In this document: in pieces, positions 61,138 to 64,000 of the stretch
Numbering within the stretch: position 1 is the stretch's first letter
How the letters are laid out: each line of letters opens with the position of its first letter
Source: Paenibacillus_AB hodogayensis
Lineage (GTDB): Bacteria; Bacillota; Bacilli; Paenibacillales; NBRC-103111
Direction: 5' to 3'
Length of the DNA stretch: 64,000 nucleotides
Assembly (NCBI RefSeq): GCF_039536325.1
Contig: NZ_BAAAYO010000010.1
Location: 806,001 to 870,000 of the forward strand
Position numbers and translations under genes: made by a program
Notes under the pieces: generated by a model
Seen by the model: the letters and a program-made list of their open reading frames with translations, nothing else
Databases searched by the model: none
What the model was told of the DNA's origin: nothing

Positions 61138-64000
61138 TCAAGGCGACACCGATTCGATCCAGGCCAGCGCTGCGGCCTCGAGCCAGCCGAACGCCGCTTC
61201 GGAGATCAGCCCCTGCTGTCGCACGGAAAGATCGCGAATTTGCGCCAGCAAATCGTTCATGTAGGCGACCGCCGTAGCCGTTTCTCCCCGGTCGATAAGC
61301 AGCTCGATGATCGCAAGCCGGTAAGCCAGCTGATCCGCGAATACCGGATTCAGACCTCCGCCGCTGCGATAACCGTCGATGGCCGAAGCAATATCCGCCA
61401 GCGTGACCGGCTTCTCCCCGAAGGACGCTTCCGCCGACAGCGGAATGCGCAGGCTTGCTCCTGCCGCCAAATCATAGACGTACCCTTTTCCGAAATCGTT
61501 CGCATCGACGTATCCGCGGACCGTCGTCTTGTCGCCGATGTCGAGCCGATAACGGTTGCCGCCGAGCCCCGTAACGGCGCGAATCGGATAAACGGCGTTG
61601 CGCTCGCCGTCATTGGCGATGTAGACCATGCGTTCGGCCAATTGACCGGGGTCCGTTCCGTGCAGTTGCAGCTCGACGTCGATCGTGTTGGCAAGCGACA
61701 GCTCCTTGGTGAAATCGATCACCTTGCCCGTCGCTGCGGCGTTCGAGACGAGCGGGGTTTCGCCGATTTTGCCGATCGAAGCTCCGTCACCCGCGTACAA
61801 ATAGTCGGTTTTCCCGTCCTTTTCGGCGTATACGCCGAAAGCGCCGCGGAACTCGATCTTGTCGTCGATCGTGTACGTGATACCCGGATCGGAAGACAGC
61901 ATCACATAATCGATACGGCCGCCGACAAGCGTTACCTTGACCGCGCGTACGGCCGTGCTTTGCTCCGTTTGGACGACAACGCCGTTCTTCTTCACTTCCG
62001 CTTGTTCGATTGCGCTAATATACCGTTGGCCTTTGTACGGCTCGATGACGGAGGTAAACAGGCTGTCGAGATTTTGTCCCGAACGGCGGGCGATCATATA
62101 CCGCAGCTCGGGCGGATTGCCGGGCTTGTTCCTCGGCGGCACGCCGTCGGCCAATGCCACCTCGTCCGTGGCCCCGAGCATCGTCAGACGCAGATGAATG
62201 TCCGTGTTCGCCCGCGCGCCTTGGCCGAGCACATTCCACGTATCGCGCACGTTCCAGTCCACGCTGAACGGCCCGACCGCACCGCTCGTACGCTCCACGT
62301 TTTTCAACCAATGGAAGCCGCTGCCCATGTAGCCTGCCCCGGCCACGTCGTCTGCGCGCTCGCCGAAGGCGACGCCCGGTCCCGCATAGGTGCCGGTCGG
62401 CTGCGCCGTCAGCGTCAGTCCCTCGGTCGTAACCGTTCCTTCGGCGCTGTGAAAGCTGTAATGGTGGTCGGTTCCGCCTTTCACATGGAAAAAGTCCACC
62501 GTGTACGATTGATCGTCGTCCACGCGAATCATCGCCGTCGTACGGCGGTACGTTTCCGTCTGCGGATAAACGCGCGGCGCTCCGATTTCTGTCCATTTCA
62601 CGCGGTCGGTCTCGTCGAATTGGACGGGAATGCCCACGAACTGGCTGTTCTGCTTCCGCTTGTTCACGACGACCGTATTGTGGCTGATCGTATTGGTCAC
62701 CCACTGCGCCCGGTGCATATCGACCGAGTCGGCGAATTCGGGGTAGCCCAGATCAGGGGCAAGGTCGAGCCCGTATGCATGCAGGCCGAGGTTCAACGTA
62801 TCGCGATGGCCATGGCCTGAACTGCGGCCGTAGTACATCCACGTGTCGCGCAGCGTATTGCGCTGCTTCTCCACCCGCTCCAACTCGTCCGCCGTGAGCA
62901 GACGCAGCGAGGTAACGCCCATCTTGAAATTGCTCGCCGTCGGCGACTTGCCTTCGTTCTCGAACCGGATCGTATGGCTGCCGGCTGCCAAAGCGAGCTC
63001 GGCCAGCGTTTCCTCGTCCTTGGACGAGCCGAAAAAGTCGATCCGCTTCACGAACACTCCGTCGATATAGACGTTATATATACCGTATGAGGCGGCGCGG
63101 AAAGGCTTGAGCCGAACGAAATACGTTCCCGGCTTCTCGACCTCGAAGGCGAACGCGATGCGCTGTCCGGCCGTCGTTGCCTCAAGCTGGACCGTTCCCG
63201 ACGCTTCGTACGTATTGTAGGCCGTCGTCGCCTCCGTTACGCCAAGCTGCGGAAAGCCGTAGCCGATGCCGTACTTCGTCTTGTCGTTCTCCCCGTCACG
63301 CAAGGCCGAAAAGCCGTAGCCCGTCAAATTGACGCTCTTCTGAACGAGCGGCCCCTTCTCGTCGATAACCGCACGGATGCCGGCCGCCACCGAACCGGGA
63401 TCTTCGGAGAAAATGTCGCCATGAATGCCGTCGGTCGTATCGTTGTTCAGAAAGTAAGCCATCTGCGCAAAGATCGGGTCTCCGTAAATTTCGAACGCCC
63501 GGATCGCCTGCGCTTTGTCGAGGCCGGTCAAGGACGGATTGCCCGTCGAATCCGAATCCCCGATCGACGGGACGTAGCGCTCGGACAGAAGCAGCGGGTA
63601 CATCGAATCGAACATGCTGCGGAATTTGATGTTCTGATACAGGTCGGCCATCGGGTATTTGTCGTAGCCGTACAAAATGTCGGCTGCCTGAATGAAATTG
63701 CCGAGCCAAAGCCGGTTGTAGCCCGGCGCGGCTTCATTGCCGTGCCCGTCCCGATCCACGTCGTTCACGAGAGAGGTCAGCACGTTGCCGCCCGTCACGC
63801 GCCACGGATTGGATACCAGCCCGCCGGAGCGGTTGTTAAAATCGAGCCATTCGCCGATTTCCGGCATCGTGTCGAGCACGACGGCCGCCATAGCCAGCGC
63901 GCTCTGATGCATGCCCACGTTGCCCCGGATCTGGCTTTTCTTCACGCCCGGGTACACCTGGCGCAGGATGCCGTCCTCGATATTGCGGCGAATGCCGGTC
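61138..64000 (-). CDS. Heparinase II/III-like polysaccharide lyase, C-terminal part (continues past the window)
   Basis: The frame is open through base 64000, so at least 954 residues are C-terminal parts of a larger protein. The alpha/alpha-barrel portion is at the top (QIRGNVGMHQSALAMAAVVL). A carbohydrate-binding-like insertion follows (GTYFVRLKPFRAASYGIYNV). The beta-sheet domain has the heparinase II/III hallmark SSGHGHRDTLNLGLHAYGLD with its metal/catalytic His pair, and TNTISHNTVVVN. Such enzymes split uronic-acid polysaccharides (heparin, alginate, others) outside the cell; the N-terminal signal lies outside the window. Substrate unknown. Confidence 0.88.
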   Translation of the reverse strand, partial: TGIRRNIEDGILRQVYPGVKKSQIRGNVGMHQSALAMAAVVLDTMPEIGEWLDFNNRSGGLVSNPWRVTGGNVLTSLVNDVDRDGHGNEAAPGYNRLWLGNFIQAADILYGYDKYPMADLYQNIKFRSMFDSMYPLLLSERYVPSIGDSDSTGNPSLTGLDKAQAIRAFEIYGDPIFAQMAYFLNNDTTDGIHGDIFSEDPGSVAAGIRAVIDEKGPLVQKSVNLTGYGFSALRDGENDKTKYGIGYGFPQLGVTEATTAYNTYEASGTVQLEATTAGQRIAFAFEVEKPGTYFVRLKPFRAASYGIYNVYIDGVFVKRIDFFGSSKDEETLAELALAAGSHTIRFENEGKSPTASNFKMGVTSLRLLTADELERVEKQRNTLRDTWMYYGRSSGHGHRDTLNLGLHAYGLDLAPDLGYPEFADSVDMHRAQWVTNTISHNTVVVNKRKQNSQFVGIPVQFDETDRVKWTEIGAPRVYPQTETYRRTTAMIRVDDDQSYTVDFFHVKGGTDHHYSFHSAEGTVTTEGLTLTAQPTGTYAGPGVAFGERADDVAGAGYMGSGFHWLKNVERTSGAVGPFSVDWNVRDTWNVLGQGARANTDIHLRLTMLGATDEVALADGVPPRNKPGNPPELRYMIARRSGQNLDSLFTSVIEPYKGQRYISAIEQAEVKKNGVVVQTEQSTAVRAVKVTLVGGRIDYVMLSSDPGITYTIDDKIEFRGAFGVYAEKDGKTDYLYAGDGASIGKIGETPLVSNAAATGKVIDFTKELSLANTIDVELQLHGTDPGQLAERMVYIANDGERNAVYPIRAVTGLGGNRYRLDIGDKTTVRGYVDANDFGKGYVYDLAAGASLRIPLSAEASFGEKPVTLADIASAIDGYRSGGGLNPVFADQLAYRLAIIELLIDRGETATAVAYMNDLLAQIRDLSVRQQGLISEAAFGWLEAAALAWIESVSP

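Noticed and set aside
60910..62820. Plus-strand frame of 636 codons opposite the heparinase-like gene
   Set aside because: Low-complexity translation without domain features; the minus-strand frame has clear lyase motifs.
1..64000. CRISPR arrays, tRNA or rRNA genes, prophage or restriction systems
   Set aside because: No regular repeat-spacer pattern, RNA gene signature, or phage or methylase gene was seen. The regular GLUG repeats at 10-19 kb are coding.

Overview
The window looks like a chromosomal segment of a Paenibacillaceae-type Gram-positive bacterium (Paenibacillus or Cohnella relatives). This rests on strong GGAGG ribosome binding sites, frequent TTG/GTG starts, S-layer homology (SLH) proteins, lipobox substrate-binding proteins (SBPs), a KhtTU-type K+ antiporter, two YitT proteins, SdhCAB order and AraC-type regulators of the paenibacillar style. 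GC is fairly high, so long antisense ORFs are common and were ignored. No tRNA, rRNA or CRISPR was seen.

Layout. 1-9.5 kb: end of an AraC-type regulator, a [small membrane protein - YitT] pair, DedA, a Gfo/Idh/MocA oxidoreductase, a second [small membrane protein - khtT - khtU - YitT] cluster, and a cation diffusion facilitator behind a perfect PerR-type box. 9.5-32.5 kb: one minus-strand operon of three giant exported proteins (about 1780, 2550 and 3069 aa; the last two end in three SLH domains, the last is largely GLUG-type repeats), closed by a small trypsin-like serine protease. 32.9-56.3 kb: an accessory carbohydrate island bordered by an IS256-family remnant on the left and a nuclease-like pseudogene plus tandem repeats on the right. 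56.4-61 kb: core sdhCAB with a divergent LysR regulator. 61.1 kb to the end: the C-terminal part of a heparinase II/III-like polysaccharide lyase.

The island is the striking part. It holds two diverged copies of one module: a minus-strand catabolic/SBP operon facing a plus-strand regulator. In both copies the regulator is a GH31 glycosidase-like domain fused to a C-terminal AraC DNA-binding domain. Both GH31 catalytic aspartates are replaced (nucleophile position Ser359 in both; acid/base position Ser426 or Asn426), whereas the stand-alone GH31 next to them keeps both (Asp393, Asp460). I infer that the fusions are glycosidase-derived sugar sensors, i.e. one-component regulators, that control the facing operons. 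A near-identical 18-bp palindrome and a cre-like box lie at matching places in both divergent promoter regions.

Next to the modules is an ECF sigma factor with its own GGAACC-N16-CGTCC promoter, followed by a single-pass membrane protein with a short cytoplasmic N-terminus (a likely anti-sigma segment) and an extracytoplasmic SBP domain, and then an SBP lipoprotein. No ABC permease lies anywhere in the window, so at least some of these SBPs may be sensors rather than transporter parts. The second module is decaying: its beta-helix lyase-like gene is split around an intact SBP gene, and its original SBP gene is a pseudogene with two deletions.
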